Shown here: one piece after another, positions 33,460 through 44,924 of the stretch
Layout of the letters: each line of letters starts with the position of its first letter
How positions within the stretch are numbered: the first letter of the stretch is position 1
From: Laburnicola sp. R22_1
Lineage: Eukaryota; Ascomycota; Dothideomycetes; Pleosporales; Didymosphaeriaceae
Direction: 5' to 3'
Assembly (NCBI GenBank): GCA_014281115.1
Contig: JACONQ010000006.1
Location: forward strand, 186,001 to 250,000
Length of the DNA: 64,000 nucleotides
Notes under the pieces: generated by a model
What the model was told of the DNA's origin: nothing
The model's input: only the letters and a program-made list of their open reading frames with translations
Databases searched by the model: none
Position numbers and translations under genes: made by a program

Positions 33460-33462
33460 TAC

Positions 33463-33493
<31 letters not shown>

Positions 33494-33662
33494 AAGAGTA
33501 CTCGTAATCTATAATAATAATATTAGTAATATTAATCTATAATCTATAATCTATAAAGTAATAGACGCTTTAGCCTAATTTAACAAAAGTAAAACTTATT
33601 TACTTAATTATATAAGCTATACTATATATATAAATATAGTTATATATATATATATATATACT
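33460..33662. repeat. (TA)n microsatellites
   Basis: Two TA runs of about 25 bp at about 33,463-33,488 and 33,635-33,660, inside the non-coding tail of the Tc1-like element. Confidence 0.8.
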
Positions 33663-34243
33663 CTATTATATAGTTAGAGTAATCCTATAATATTATATTA
33701 GTAATAAGTATTAGTAATCCTAATACTATAGACTTTTTAATATTAATTTTAGTGCACCTATATTAAACAGTTTAATAGAATAATAATATTTATATATAAT
33801 CTATATATATAATCTAGTGCCTATACATAAGCTAAAATATACTATTTATTATATTAAATATTACTTAATTACTAGTTTCTTAATAGATTACTAAAATTCC
33901 TTAAATCTAAGATAATTAAAAATAATAGGAGTAAATCTATACTAAAAATTCATAGAGAGATTAGTAAAAGGATATATTATACTATATATAAGTATTAGCT
34001 AATTTGTATCTTAGATAAAAAGTTATACTCTTCTAAAGTTAGACTTTTTTACCCCTATTTTACCCCTACATTACTTTTACCCTAGACTGACTAAGCGCTT
34101 ACTAATAGCCTAGGTATAATCTCCTAAACCTCCTCTTTAAAATAATATATTTGTTATATTTTTAGCTAATCTAATAAGGAAGCTATAAGACTTTAGAAAA
34201 GGTAACTTTTTAAGTGACTTTTTTTTTATTGCACCCCACTGTA

Positions 34244-35371
34244 TATAATACGCAACTATTTATTTAAAAGAGTCTACAGCTTGTCTATTAATATAATACG
34301 CTAATATTTATAGTTATTTTTATTTTTATCCTTACTAGAGAAATAATCTACCTTAGGCATACAGATTTAACGTAAGTACTAAGAGTCTACTATAAGTTCT
34401 AGTAATAGAAATACTTTATAAGAGGGTATTAGATAGGTCTATTAATATATATAACTTATGTGGCTTATAGCACGCGAGTTATATTATAAGTCTAAAGTAA
34501 GAGAAGAATATATATAATTAAGTAACAGATTATTAGTAGGTATATAACAAACTTCTATATTTAGTAGTTATTTAATAGATAGAATTAGCTAATTTAGATT
34601 TGCTGCGACCTATCTAGTATTATAAGGTTAATAATAATAAATAATGTGTATAGGTAGCTATCCTCTAAGCTTAGTAATATAAGTACGCGTAGTGTCTAAC
34701 TCTTACTAAAGCGCCTATTCTAACTCTATAAATTATATAACGCGATTTTCTAAGTCTTAATAGTTAATACGCGGGATGTAGTTGTTAAGCAGACAACCTT
34801 AGAGCTCCCTAAACTATTACTATAGGGCTATATAATAGGTAGTTAGTATCTTTAACTTTCTAAGGGTAATAAAGTCTTTTTTTATTAAGTTATAGTGTGC
34901 TTGCAACTTAATTTCCTTCTACTTTATAATTTTAAAAGAGTGCTTATACAAAGTAATATAATCTTCTAATATTTTAATCTATTCTAACTTTGTTATAAAC
35001 TATTACTCTAATACCTTATAACTAGCCTAGAGCTGCTCGAGCTCTTAGAGTTTAATTTAATTATTCTCTAGATTATTAGTAATTTATTATATAGTTATTA
35101 ATAGTAATATAATAATGTCCTACTAGAATTTAAGTTTCTAGTTTACTGCGTTAATAATCTGCACGTATTTTAAACCTTAATTTTATTTAGCTTTAAACTA
35201 TTCTTAACACTAGTTATACTAATATAGAGTTTATAATCTAATATATTACTATTAGTGTTAGTAATATTAGTAAAGTATATATACTTAGAAAGATTAGTAG
35301 GTAATAGGCTAGCATAGTCCTATTAGTTACGTGTTATAGTTAGATAATTAGATATATCTATAAAAGGGTTA
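34244..35371. other. RIP-degraded repeat between Tc1-like and pogo-like elements
   Basis: Stop-rich AT sequence with no recognised protein. It is interrupted by the second pogo-like element at 35,372 and continues after 37,200, where it is in turn interrupted by the gypsy element at 37,648. Confidence 0.5.
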
Positions 35372-37198
35372 ACGTGAGTGTATAGCGAGCGCGCCGGCTA
35401 AGCGAGCGCGCCACCCCAATAAGCTATTAGGGCTCTACTACTTTACACCTTAATGTCTCAACAACCTAATTTCGAATTGCTTCTAAAAGAGGAGAGGATT
35501 AAGCTTACCCTTTAAGTAATTAAAGAGCCGTAAAAACTAAGCGTATAATGCGTAGCTGTTGTCTACAACGTATCCTAAAGGTTAATTAACTATTAACGCG
35601 CTGAGACGCGGTTAACACGTAATACTCACCCCAAATTAGCAAATCTTTAAAAGCCAGAAGAGAGGATGCTTATGCAGTATATTAGGAAGCTTAATACTTA
35701 AGGATTTGCCCTAACGCTTTATTGTGTTAAAGATATGGCTAATTAACTACGCACTGCACATAGCGCAAAGCCTATTAGCCCGCGATGGGCTTTAAACTTT
35801 ATTAAACGCGAACCTAGACTTAAATCCTATATAACTTAATAGAGGGATCGCTAGAGAGTCTTGTGCAGCGATCTAGAGGTTATTAGACCTTAGTTCGATC
35901 TCGTATATAATGTTAAGGCCAAGTACAGCATTCTGGATAAAGATACCTATAACTTTAACGAGACTAGCTTTACCATGGGCGTTGGAAATCGCGTTAAAGT
36001 AGTTACTATATTAGAGAGACGTACTAAGCCTATTGGACTACAATAGAGAGACTATAAGTAGGTGACTTTTATTGCTGCGATTAACGCAATAGGCTGGGCA
36101 ATTGCGCTCTACCTTATCTTTAAAGCAAAGAATCACAACGCGTCCTAGTACCCTAATTTAAGGCCCTAATAGCGTATTAGGGTTAGTGACAACGGTTAGA
36201 CCACAAATAATAGTAGTGTAGCCTGGTTAAGATACTTTATTAAGCAGATTAAGGGCTAGAGAGTGGGCAGCCATATGCTGCTGCTATAAGTCGCTTGCCT
36301 TCTAGGATCTTTATAATAAGAACAAGATAATTACTCTATATATGCCTTTATACTTATCGCATATCCTATAGCCGCTTAATATGGGTTATTTTGCTCCCTT
36401 AAAGCGGGAGTATAGCAAAGAGATTAGAGTCTTAATAATAGACTATATTGGCTAAATTAATAAGAAAGTATTTATTACAACGTTTGCAAAGGTCTTTAAG
36501 AAGGCGTTCTTAAAGGCAAATATTATATTAAGCTTTAGAGCAACTAGCTTAGTGTCTAATAACCTATTAGTAGTGCTATTAAAGCTTGATATTAAGCTTC
36601 GGACGCCAACACTACCTCTACTAGGGGCGACCCAATAGAACCCTAAGACACCCACTAACACTAACAAAATAAAGGCTTAATTAACGCTGCTTCGCAATTA
36701 TATTCAAAAGCATTAAGGATTATCACTAACTTTAATAGTTAAGATTGTTAATTAGCTATAGAGAGGCACTGCAATACTACTATATAGGCAGATATTATTA
36801 GCAGCCTAAGTGCTACAGCTTAAAGCGTTAAATAAGGCTACTTCTAAGTACAAATTACGCAAAAGAAAGCGGATCTAGAAGAGTGGAGACCTATTAAAGG
36901 AATAGACAGAGGATTTAATAGCCTAATACGACGTTAGGGCGCAGGTAGAGGGGAAAATGCGAAAAGATAGGGCCCGAATAGGTACAGGCAAGCAGGGTAA
37001 AAGGCACTGCAAGCATTACAATAAAATAGGGCACAACTCGCGCACATGTAAAAAAGATATAGTAGACGTTAGCAATTAAGAATATCTACTATAGGCTATA
37101 GTACAATGTTGTAGTATTGAGTAATTGCGCGTAGAAGGCCCAATGGCTTACTAGGGTGGCGCGCTCGCTTAGCCAGCGCGCTCGCTATACACTCACAT
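35372..37198 (+). mobile_element. Second pogo-like DNA transposon, heavily RIP-mutated
   Basis: 1,827 bp between TA duplications (35,370-35,371 and 37,199-37,200). TIRs begin ACGTGAGTGTATAGCGAGCG on the left and ATGTGAGTGTATAGCGAGCG on the right strand, and extend about 65 bp. Each TIR holds two direct copies of AGCGAGCGCGCC, 17 bp apart (35,384-35,395 and 35,401-35,412). The TIRs stay GC-rich while the interior is stop-rich. Confidence 0.9.
35453..37079 (+). pseudogene. Pogo-like transposase, heavily mutated
   Basis: Starts MSQQPNFELLLKEERIKLTL at 35,453 and ends DVSN-stop at 37,077-37,079. In order: helix-turn-helix block (KEERIKL..VIKEP), FAPTL..VKDMANQL, FNETSFTMG (the Asp position is Asn), then an SDNG(stop)TTN block like that of the first element, then MPLHLSH-type and YFAPLKAG blocks. 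A zinc knuckle, CKHYNKIGHNSRTC, closes it, with its second Cys changed to Tyr (TGC to TAC). There are more than twenty stops, mostly TAG/TAA for Gln or Trp, and a frame change (1,627 nt is not a multiple of three). It is older or more often RIP-treated than the element at 27,067. Confidence 0.85.
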
Positions 37199-37200
37199 TA

Positions 37201-37642
37201 CCTTTATTATAAAGTCTACTTTTATTATTATTATTATTGTCTACAAAAGCCTTATTATAATTTTTAAGTTAAAGAAGTCTCTTTTTAAATGTAACTTTGT
37301 GCTTATTGCAATATCGCTCTATTTCTAATAAGTTATTTTCTAACTTATTCTAATTTATAGATAGAGTACTCTAAGTAGTGCTCTATTAAGTTAAAACCTC
37401 TAGCTAAGATATAGTAGCGAAGTTGCGGGACTTCTTATAAAAGCTAATATTATTATTATTATTTTATAGCTAGGTCTAGCTATCTTATCTACTATATATA
37501 ATAGGTTTGTCTTTTTATAAGTATATAATTTAGGTTAAAGGTTAAGGTTATAAAGTTAAGAATATAGTAGGTGCTATAATTAGTTATAGTAGTTACTTTT
37601 ACGCTAGGCGTTATAACTATAGCCTATATATAACTATAAAAG
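37201..37642. other. Left part of the repeat split by the gypsy element
   Basis: AT-rich RIP-like sequence that should be continuous with 45,108 onward, because the gypsy element between them is bracketed by TCTAG duplications. No protein assigned. Confidence 0.5.
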
Positions 37643-37647
37643 TCTAG

Positions 37648-37828
37648 TGTTATAATGCGTCCCCTATGGTAGCGTAATCCCCTAGTTGTCCTAGACTAGT
37701 CTAGATTAGCCTTGGCTAGGTTAGAGTTTTCTTCTTAGGCCTTATAGCCTTTAGACCTACTTTTCTTTTTTTAAGAGATTGCCTTAGTAGTAAACTAATA
37801 GATTAAGTATTATACCCACAATCTTATA
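37648..37828 (+). repeat. 5' LTR of the gypsy element
   Basis: 181 bp starting TGTTATAATGCGTCCCC and ending CACAATCTTATA (terminal CA probably mutated to TA). It matches the 3' LTR except mainly at transitions. Confidence 0.92.
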
Positions 37829-37869
37829 ATATAATCCCTTACTACCTTATATCTTATTATTCTAATATA

Positions 37870-40800
37870 AGTAACGTCTATTAAAGCTAACGCCTGGCCT
37901 CTATTGTTAGCCTAAGCGGAGCGATAGTAACTAGCGAGAGGCAACCTCACGCTAGCATTAAGAACCCTAGACTAGGCCAAACTAGCACGGACAAAGGACA
38001 AACAGCCTTAAGCGCTAAAGAAGCTTAGATACAACGTTAAAAAGAGGAACTTAAGCATGAAATTAAGATTGCAAAGAAGCGCGAGGCTATTAAAGCCTTA
38101 TAGGACTAACTTAAAATTCTATTGGTTAAAATAGAACCTAATAATAATAAATAAAGAACCTCGACTCTTACAAGCGACGCTAAAGCCGCGATAAAAAAGA
38201 ATAAGGGTAAGGGTAGGCAACTAACGCCTAAAACTATTAAAGAGGATACAAGCGATCCTAATAATAGTAGTAACTTATTAGAGGAGCCTAGCAGCCCTAG
38301 AGAGAACTCCCCTCTATATAAGAAGAGCGGATAAAAGAGCAAGCAACTAAGTAAGAAGGATAGGAGAAAGTCCCTAAGGACTAGCATCGCGCCTATTATC
38401 CCACCCTAAATAATAGTAGCTAGTTTAGACCTATAACTACTAAAATCGCCAGAGCCTCCCTAATTTAAAAAAAGAGGCTAGAAGGAACTAAACGCCTAGG
38501 TAAGAGACTGCGAAGATTATATTTAATACGCACCAGCCCTTAGTACTAATCTAGCCTAGACAAGATTTACACATCGCTATCTTAGGAACACGTAATATAA
38601 CTTTTAGAATAGGGTAGTTTAGAAGATTCCTAAGCACAAACGCGAGTGTAAGGTAATGTGAAAACTAATAAAGCAGACTATGATAGACACCCTAGGATTA
38701 AGCTAGAAAAGAAAACAAGAGGCTTATTAGCGTATTAAGAACGCAAAGTAGAGTTATTAGACCCTAACTAAACTTCTAAACTATCTTAAGGATTAGTGGG
38801 AAGAGACTAACCCTAATTATGCCTTGGATAATTATAACAATTAGCATATTAGCGATTTCTTCTCCGCTTTAGATAGTTAAGTAGTAGAGAGACTCTAATA
38901 GTAACTATAGCAGTGGACTAGCCTTATCTAACTAGAGGAGACGGCTAACTAATACTAGTGGGTTATCTAAGGGCTAAAGCTAGGTAAGCGAAAGCAAAAA
39001 GATAACGATAAGGAGGCCTAAGAGGACAACAGGCGAGGCATAACTAGCTAGAAACAATCTAGGTTAAACGACACTAGACTAGGCCAGAGGCGCCATAACC
39101 TATAATATAAGGAATGGAATAAGCGTCGCAAGGCACAATTACTGCTAGAGTAGGAAAAGAATAACTATTTTTACTATTATAAGCAAGGGCACTATAAAGA
39201 CAACTACCTAAAGCAAAAAATAGAGGTGAGAAAAGACAAGCCCTAGGTTATTTGTTCCTTAGACTAACAGGCTCTATTATATACACAGAGGGACAAAGAT
39301 TACTCGCTGCAGCCGCCTTAAAGGCAAGAGGCCCCCGCAAGGCTGGAGGGTCCCTAATTGCCCTAGAAGGGATTATCCGAACAGCAGTGGGCTCCTTTAA
39401 AGTAAGGGCCCTAGTAGACTGCAGCGCGAAGGCCAACTTCGTTAGTACTAGAATGGCAAAGAGAGTTGCAGTCTAACTAAAAGCGAATACAAACTAGACT
39501 TATAAGGCCCTAAATAGAGTTAAATTAGAGGTTTAAGGCCAGACTAAGCTGGCCTACGCGATAACAGATAGCCGTGGGCAAACCTGGGCTAGGTTAGACG
39601 AATTCGTTATAGGGAACATTAAAGGGTTCGACATAGTGCTAGGAATACTCTAGTAAACTAAATAAAATCCACTACCTAACTTTACTACTTATATATTGTA
39701 ATTTAATAATAGTAAGCGTAAATTCCAAAAGGTCGCTATAAAGGGGCCATAATAATTCGCGAATACCGCTAAGAACGCTAACAATGACTGTTTTGTTATG
39801 TATAGAGTTAGCCTAGGCCAATTTGGTCCGAACAAGACTGTTCTACCTAAGGTTTACTAAGGGAGATTCGAAGAAGCCTTCTTAGAAGCGAACGCTACCC
39901 TACTAGCGGACTATAGGCCTCACAAGATATCTATTAACATTAAGGCAGATAAGAAGGTACCCTTTAGATCGCTCTATAGCCTATTAGCGCCAAAGGCACA
40001 GGTCTTAAAGGAGTACATTAAGAGGAACCTTAAAAGAGTCTAAATACGCCACTTAAAATTAGAAGTAGGAGCACTAATCCTTTTTATAAAAAAGAAGAAC
40101 AGGGGATTATAATTATGCGTAGATTACTATGGACTAAACGCGGTAACTATAAAAAACTATTACCTACTCTCACTAATCTAAAAGTTACTAGACTGACTAG
40201 GATTCACCGTTATATATACTAAATTAGACCTAAGAGACGCCTATTACTATATATAAATTAAGGTAGGCGACGAATAAAAGACAATATTCTAGACTAGATA
40301 TGGCCACTATAAGTACACAGTAATGCCCTTTAGGTTAACTAATACCTCTATAGTCTTTTAGAGCTATATTAATAGTGCGCTATTAGACTTACTTAATATC
40401 TATTATATTGTATACTTAGACAACATTCTTATATATTCCTAGAGTAAGGAGGAACACATTAAACACGTGAAGATAGTGCTAGATCGGCTTATTTAGCACA
40501 ATCTATACGCTAAACTCTCTAAGTGTAAGTTCCACATCTAAGAGGTAGACTACCTAGGGTTTATAGTAAGCCCAAAGGGCGTATATATAGAAGGGGACAG
40601 AGTTAAGAGTATATAAGAGTGGCTAGAGCCTAAGTTAGTATAGAATATAAGAATTTTCCTAGGCTTTGCTAATTACTACTAAAGATTTATTAAAGGGTTT
40701 TTAAGGGTCGCAAGCCCTCTACACGTACTTACCTAGCGACTAGAAGAGTTAGTCCATAGTAGTCACTAACAACATAAGGAGAAATTAGTACCTATTACCC

Positions 40801-43020
40801 TATTAAGCAAGGCTTAGGCTGCGTTTAAGCAACTAAAGCAAATCTTTGCTAGTGGGCCCTTACTAGCCTATTTTAATCCTAAATTACCCTTAAGGGTGGA
40901 GACTAACGCCTCTAGATACGCGATATTTAGCATCTTAAGTCAACCACACCTAGGACCCTAAGGAAAGAAATAATAGCACCTAGTTACCTTTTACTTACGC
41001 AAGATAAGCCAGGCTAAGCGTAATTATAACATATATAATAGAGAGCTACTTATAATAGTAAAAGCCTTTAAATACTAGAGGTACTACTTAGAAGACACTA
41101 TAGAGTAGGTAGAGCTCCTAACAAATTATGCCAACCTATAGGGGTTTATAACAACTAAAGTCCTAACCTAACACTAGGCCTAATAGGCTAAATAGCTCGT
41201 CTTATTTAATTTTAAAATTAGACACCGCCTAAGGAAGACAAACCTAGCGGACAGACCCTTAAGAAGGCCTAACTACGAGTTAGAAGGAGCGGAAAGGCCT
41301 AATAGGACAGATAGTTCTTAAGAAAGGCTGCTTAGAGAGCTTCAAAGTAAGCTAAAGCTTAGGAAAACTAAAACACCTTATAAGAGACTAAAAGAGTCTA
41401 GGCTGACAGCCACCACGCGGATTGCACGACCTAGGAAAAGACCTATCCTAGAGGATGCGTAACAAGGGGAATTTAAGAATCCCTTACTTTAAGCCATCTC
41501 TAAAGAGATAATAAGCGACCTAATAGCAGTTAGAGTGAGGGCGAGTCTCTCGCACCCTATAGAGGATCGCTCACTATGGATAGAGCGGTGGAGCCTAATT
41601 AAGAATTATCTACTCTAGTTTAACAGTCGCCGGTACATACTAGCCAGTGTTAGAATTAAAATCTTAAGACGCTGTTATAATAATTCGCTGGCAGGTTATT
41701 TTAATTTTACGAGGACACTTAATATTATCTAGAGAAAGTTCTAGTAGCCTAGGGTTTGTTAGTTTGTTAAGGATTACGTCCTAACTTGTAAGGCCTATGC
41801 AAGGATTAAGCCTACTAGACACGCATAGTATGGCTAACTTAATAGCTTACTAATCCCAATAGGTCTCTAGTAAGATATAATAATAGACATAATTATAGAC
41901 CTTTCTAAGAGTAAGATGTATAACTATAAGTATAATAGTATACTAGTAATCGTAGATCGCTTTAGTAAGATGGCCTACTATATAGCTGTTTACAAGGACA
42001 TGACCATAGTAAAGCTAACTAAGATCTTTTAGCGGGAGATTATATGGCTCTATAGTCCCCTAAGATTAATAGTAATAGACAGGGGTAGCCTATTTATATT
42101 AGAATACTAGAGTACCTTTGCGCAGTGCTTAGGGTTAAAATGGCTACTTTTAATCGCCTTTCAGCCGCAGACGGATAGGCAGACTAAGAGGCAGAACTAG
42201 ACGCTAGAGCAGTACCTACAAGTCTTCTATAATCACGAGCAGGATAATTAGGCCTTGTTGCTATCAGAGGCAGAGTACTCGTATAATAATAGCGTACACA
42301 GCTCTACAGGGAAGTCGCCTTTTTAGACCGTGTACGAATACGACCTGCTAACTACTAGCGTGGCTAAAGAACTCCAATTAAGGGGTAACGCACCTTAGGC
42401 TATCGCTAACGTGACTAAAATAGTCTAGATAAGGGCTATTATATAAGAAACTATAATAAAAGCCTAGGCTTACTAGGCAAAGGCATACAACTCTAAGCAC
42501 AAATTAGTAAAGTTTGCTATAGGAGACATAGTCTACCTTAATACACAGAACCTAGCCTTATTAAGGCCGAAAAAAAAGCTAGACTATAAGTACTAGGGTC
42601 CCTACAAAGTTCTACGCCAAGTAGGGGATTAGGTGTACGAACTAAGCCTGCCCAAGGACTTCTAGATCCACCTAGTGTTCCACGTATGCCTACTAGAGCA
42701 ATCGGTCCTAGAGGGACTTATGCAGCAGGAGCAAAGTCCCCCTAAGATTGTGGTACCACAAATAGGTCCAGACATATACTTAGTTAAATAGATTAAGGGT
42801 AGAATAAGAGAGAATAGTAGGTGGCTATACAAAGTAAAGTGAAAAGAGTATAGTAATAAAGAAAACTAATAGTTTCTAGTAAAAGACATTTCTAAAATAG
42901 TAATAAAGGCTTTCTTTAAGCGTATAGGCTTTATAGATGACGCAAACTCATTAGAGGTAAAGACAGACCCTAAAAGAGGCCCATAGGCTACGTAGAGGCC
43001 GGGGTCGCCCTCCAAAACAA
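37870..43020 (+). pseudogene. Gypsy gag-pol, RIP-inactivated
   Basis: Gag-like Lys/Glu-rich frame from about 37,950. Its nucleocapsid knuckle near 39,165 reads YFYYYKQGHYKDNY, with every Cys apparently turned into Tyr. The protease block ALVDCSAKANFVS is near 39,410. The RT has KLDLRDAYYYI near 40,220 and YLDNILIYS at about 40,413, where the second Asp of the catalytic YxDD is Asn. RNase H is around 40,900 (ETNASRYAIF). The integrase core is at about 42,060-42,340 (DRGSLF, FQPQTDRQT, YNNSVHSSTGKSPF). The chromodomain is near 42,780-42,900 (GRIRENSRWLYKVK-KEYSNKEN), with a basic RPSKTRRDRYNP-like end near 43,040. Stops (TAG/TAA) occur every few dozen codons, nearly all from Gln or Trp codons. 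Confidence 0.88.
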
Positions 43021-43371
43021 GGAGGGATAGATATAATCCTAGAAAGGCCTAGATTGGCCTAGACTAGCCCTAGCAGGTAGACAGGCAAGCAATAGTACGC
43101 AATCGCGGACTCTAAGAAGTAATAGTGTTATAAAATAGGCAAAAATACTATTACAAACATACAATATAAAGGATTATAAAAGCAAAGCACAGAAAAGCTT
43201 CTCTACTAAGAACCTAAACTAATTAGCGTCCAAGATCTATAAACCAGGGAGCTGACTACGAATAAGCCTAATTAAGGCCAAACTAGGCTAAAGCTACCTC
43301 TTTAGACCTATAAATAAGGCTAAACAAGGTCCTTAGCCCCTCCTAAAAGCCAAAGGGAGGCAGCAAACACT

Positions 43372-43381
43372 AAAAGGGGGG
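43372..43381 (+). other. Polypurine tract-like sequence AAAAGGGGGG
   Basis: A typical gypsy plus-strand primer-like tract lying 1.5 kb before the 3' LTR, just outside the end of the antisense gene. A second purine-rich tract (44,910-44,922) sits directly at the 3' LTR. The first may mark where the element once ended, before the antisense gene region was acquired. Confidence 0.4.
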
Positions 43382-43439
43382 TATCTTAGACTAGGAAAAC
43401 GCCAGAAAGGGCCAAACAGGCCTAGAAAGCCCAAGGATC

Positions 43440-44463
43440 CTAATCCCAGGTGCGCACCTGCTGCCACAACGACTCGAAATCTCTCTTCGCACGCTCCGAA
43501 GCCTTGAAACCTAGCCGCACCCTCTTAACTAGGAAGTCCAACGCGTCCTTAAGCGCACTTAAGCGAGCCTAATATTAGTTAGCCTAGATTACCCTAGATA
43601 GGGCTTAGGAAGTTTAGATTACCTTAACAGCAGAGAGATTAGCATTGCCCACTGCCTTACCTCTACCTCTAGCCCGCTTACGCGGGGTACCCACAAGACC
43701 ACCCACATTATTATCCGCCAAACGCTTCTAATTCTTCTTGGCCTCAGCCTTCTCCTTCTTAGTGAGCCTAAGGAGAAGAAAGCTATTAGTGAGAAAGTTG
43801 GCCCAGCTAGAGTGCAGCAGAGTGTCCTTATTGCCAACGTACTTGCCCTTAGTACGGCTACCCCAAAATTAGCCTTGGGAGGCCTTAATAGGCTTAGATA
43901 GGAGAAACTTACATTTAGATATCCTTAAAGACCTTCCGCAACTAGATAGAAGCCTCCTTAAGGGAAGGCAAGATAGGCCGGGGGGCCTTAGAACCCTTAG
44001 TGACCTTAGGAATCTCCTTTAACGCCCTCACGTCCAATTCGGCCTCAGTGAGACAAAGGCTGCTGGGATCTAGAAGGATAAGCTTCATGGCGGCCTAGAG
44101 TTTAGAGACAAGACGCTAGGGAACCTAAACACGTTAGGGGACCCTTAAGAACCCTAGAGAGGCCTAGATATGCCTAGATTAGCCCTACTCACCTAGAAAC
44201 AATTCCAACCAGCGTTAGCGCACTTAACGCACTTGAGTATAAGATTGTCCTAGTCAGAGTCAATAATGCCATCTAAGATATAGGTCTTGCGGTCCTATAG
44301 AGCTTTATAGTCCTCTTAGAAGAACTAGTAAGAATAAACTTTCTTAACTTTGTTATTATAGAGCTTATCCACTAGACTCTAGAGGCAGATTATATAGGGG
44401 TTTTATTATAGTAAGTGCATTGTCCTAGGCTGTTTTCTTTAACTACTACAAAGTACCAGACAT
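43440..44463 (-). pseudogene. Antisense spliced gene inside the gypsy element
   Basis: On the strand opposite to gag-pol, between the chromodomain and the 3' LTR, a coding-quality frame runs from ATG at 44,463 to TAG at 43,440. Three introns with good signals join it: 44,095-44,192 (GTGAGT...CTAG), 43,858-43,912 (GTAAGT...GCTAAT...GTAG, 55 nt, which restores the frame) and 43,569-43,622 (GTAATC...GCTAAC...ATTAG, 54 nt). Translated parts include LKCVKCANAGWNC, MKLILLDPSSLCLTEAEL, TKGKYVGNKDTLLHSSWANF, LTKKEKAEAKKN, GTPRKRARGRGK and ALDFLVKRVRLGFKASERAK. A few stops (TAG/TAA at former Trp/Gln codons) and one frame change in the first exon show decay. I do not recognise the family. The paired Cys residues and the basic GTPRKRARGRGK stretch hint at nucleic-acid or nuclear function, but this is inference. 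Confidence 0.6.
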
Positions 44464-44924
44464 CTTAATAAGGGTGAGATAGGGCTAGATAGGCCTAGAT
44501 CGGGCTTAACTAGGGCCGAGGCTATTCTAAGGAGGTTAAATAGGTCGAAAAAAAGGATTGGACGATATTAAAGCGGACTATCAAGCGTTATTAGCTCTAG
44601 ACAAGCCTAGATAGGTATAGGGGAACCCCCCGTAGGCCCAAGAAAACCCTAGATTGGGGGTGTTTTGGTCTAGAAGAGGCCTAGATCACCCTAGATTACC
44701 CTTATCGGAGTCTGCTAGGAGCGCCTATCCTGGGGAGTACTTACGCTAGAATAAGTAGCAACGTAGGAAAAGTGGGGAGAAGAGGTAATAGAGCGGCAGG
44801 GCTGGAGGTAAACTTATAAAGGTACGCTAGTCCAAAATAGGCTAGTTAAGCGAGCTTAGCTAGCCTATTTAGGAAAATTTCTCTGGCGATCTTAGGGTTA
44901 AGGTTCTTTAAAGAAAGGGAGCTT

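Larger units (their letters stand above)
31401..34241 (+). mobile_element. Tc1-like transposon (DD34E), 2.84 kb
   Basis: Terminal inverted repeats of about 110 bp begin TAGTGGAGTGTAATAAAAAA on the left and, inverted, CAGTGGGGTGCAATAAAAAA on the right (end at 34,241). Each is flanked by TA (31,399-31,400 and 34,242-34,243). The left terminal C has become T. The transposase occupies 31,852-33,100; the remaining roughly 1.1 kb is non-coding and contains (TA)n runs. The right flank does not continue R1 as the left flank does, so a rearrangement followed insertion. Confidence 0.85.

Noticed and set aside
39248..39476. Overlapping short frames on both strands in the gypsy element
   Set aside because: They are fragments of the protease-region frame and its shadow, already covered by the gag-pol pseudogene.
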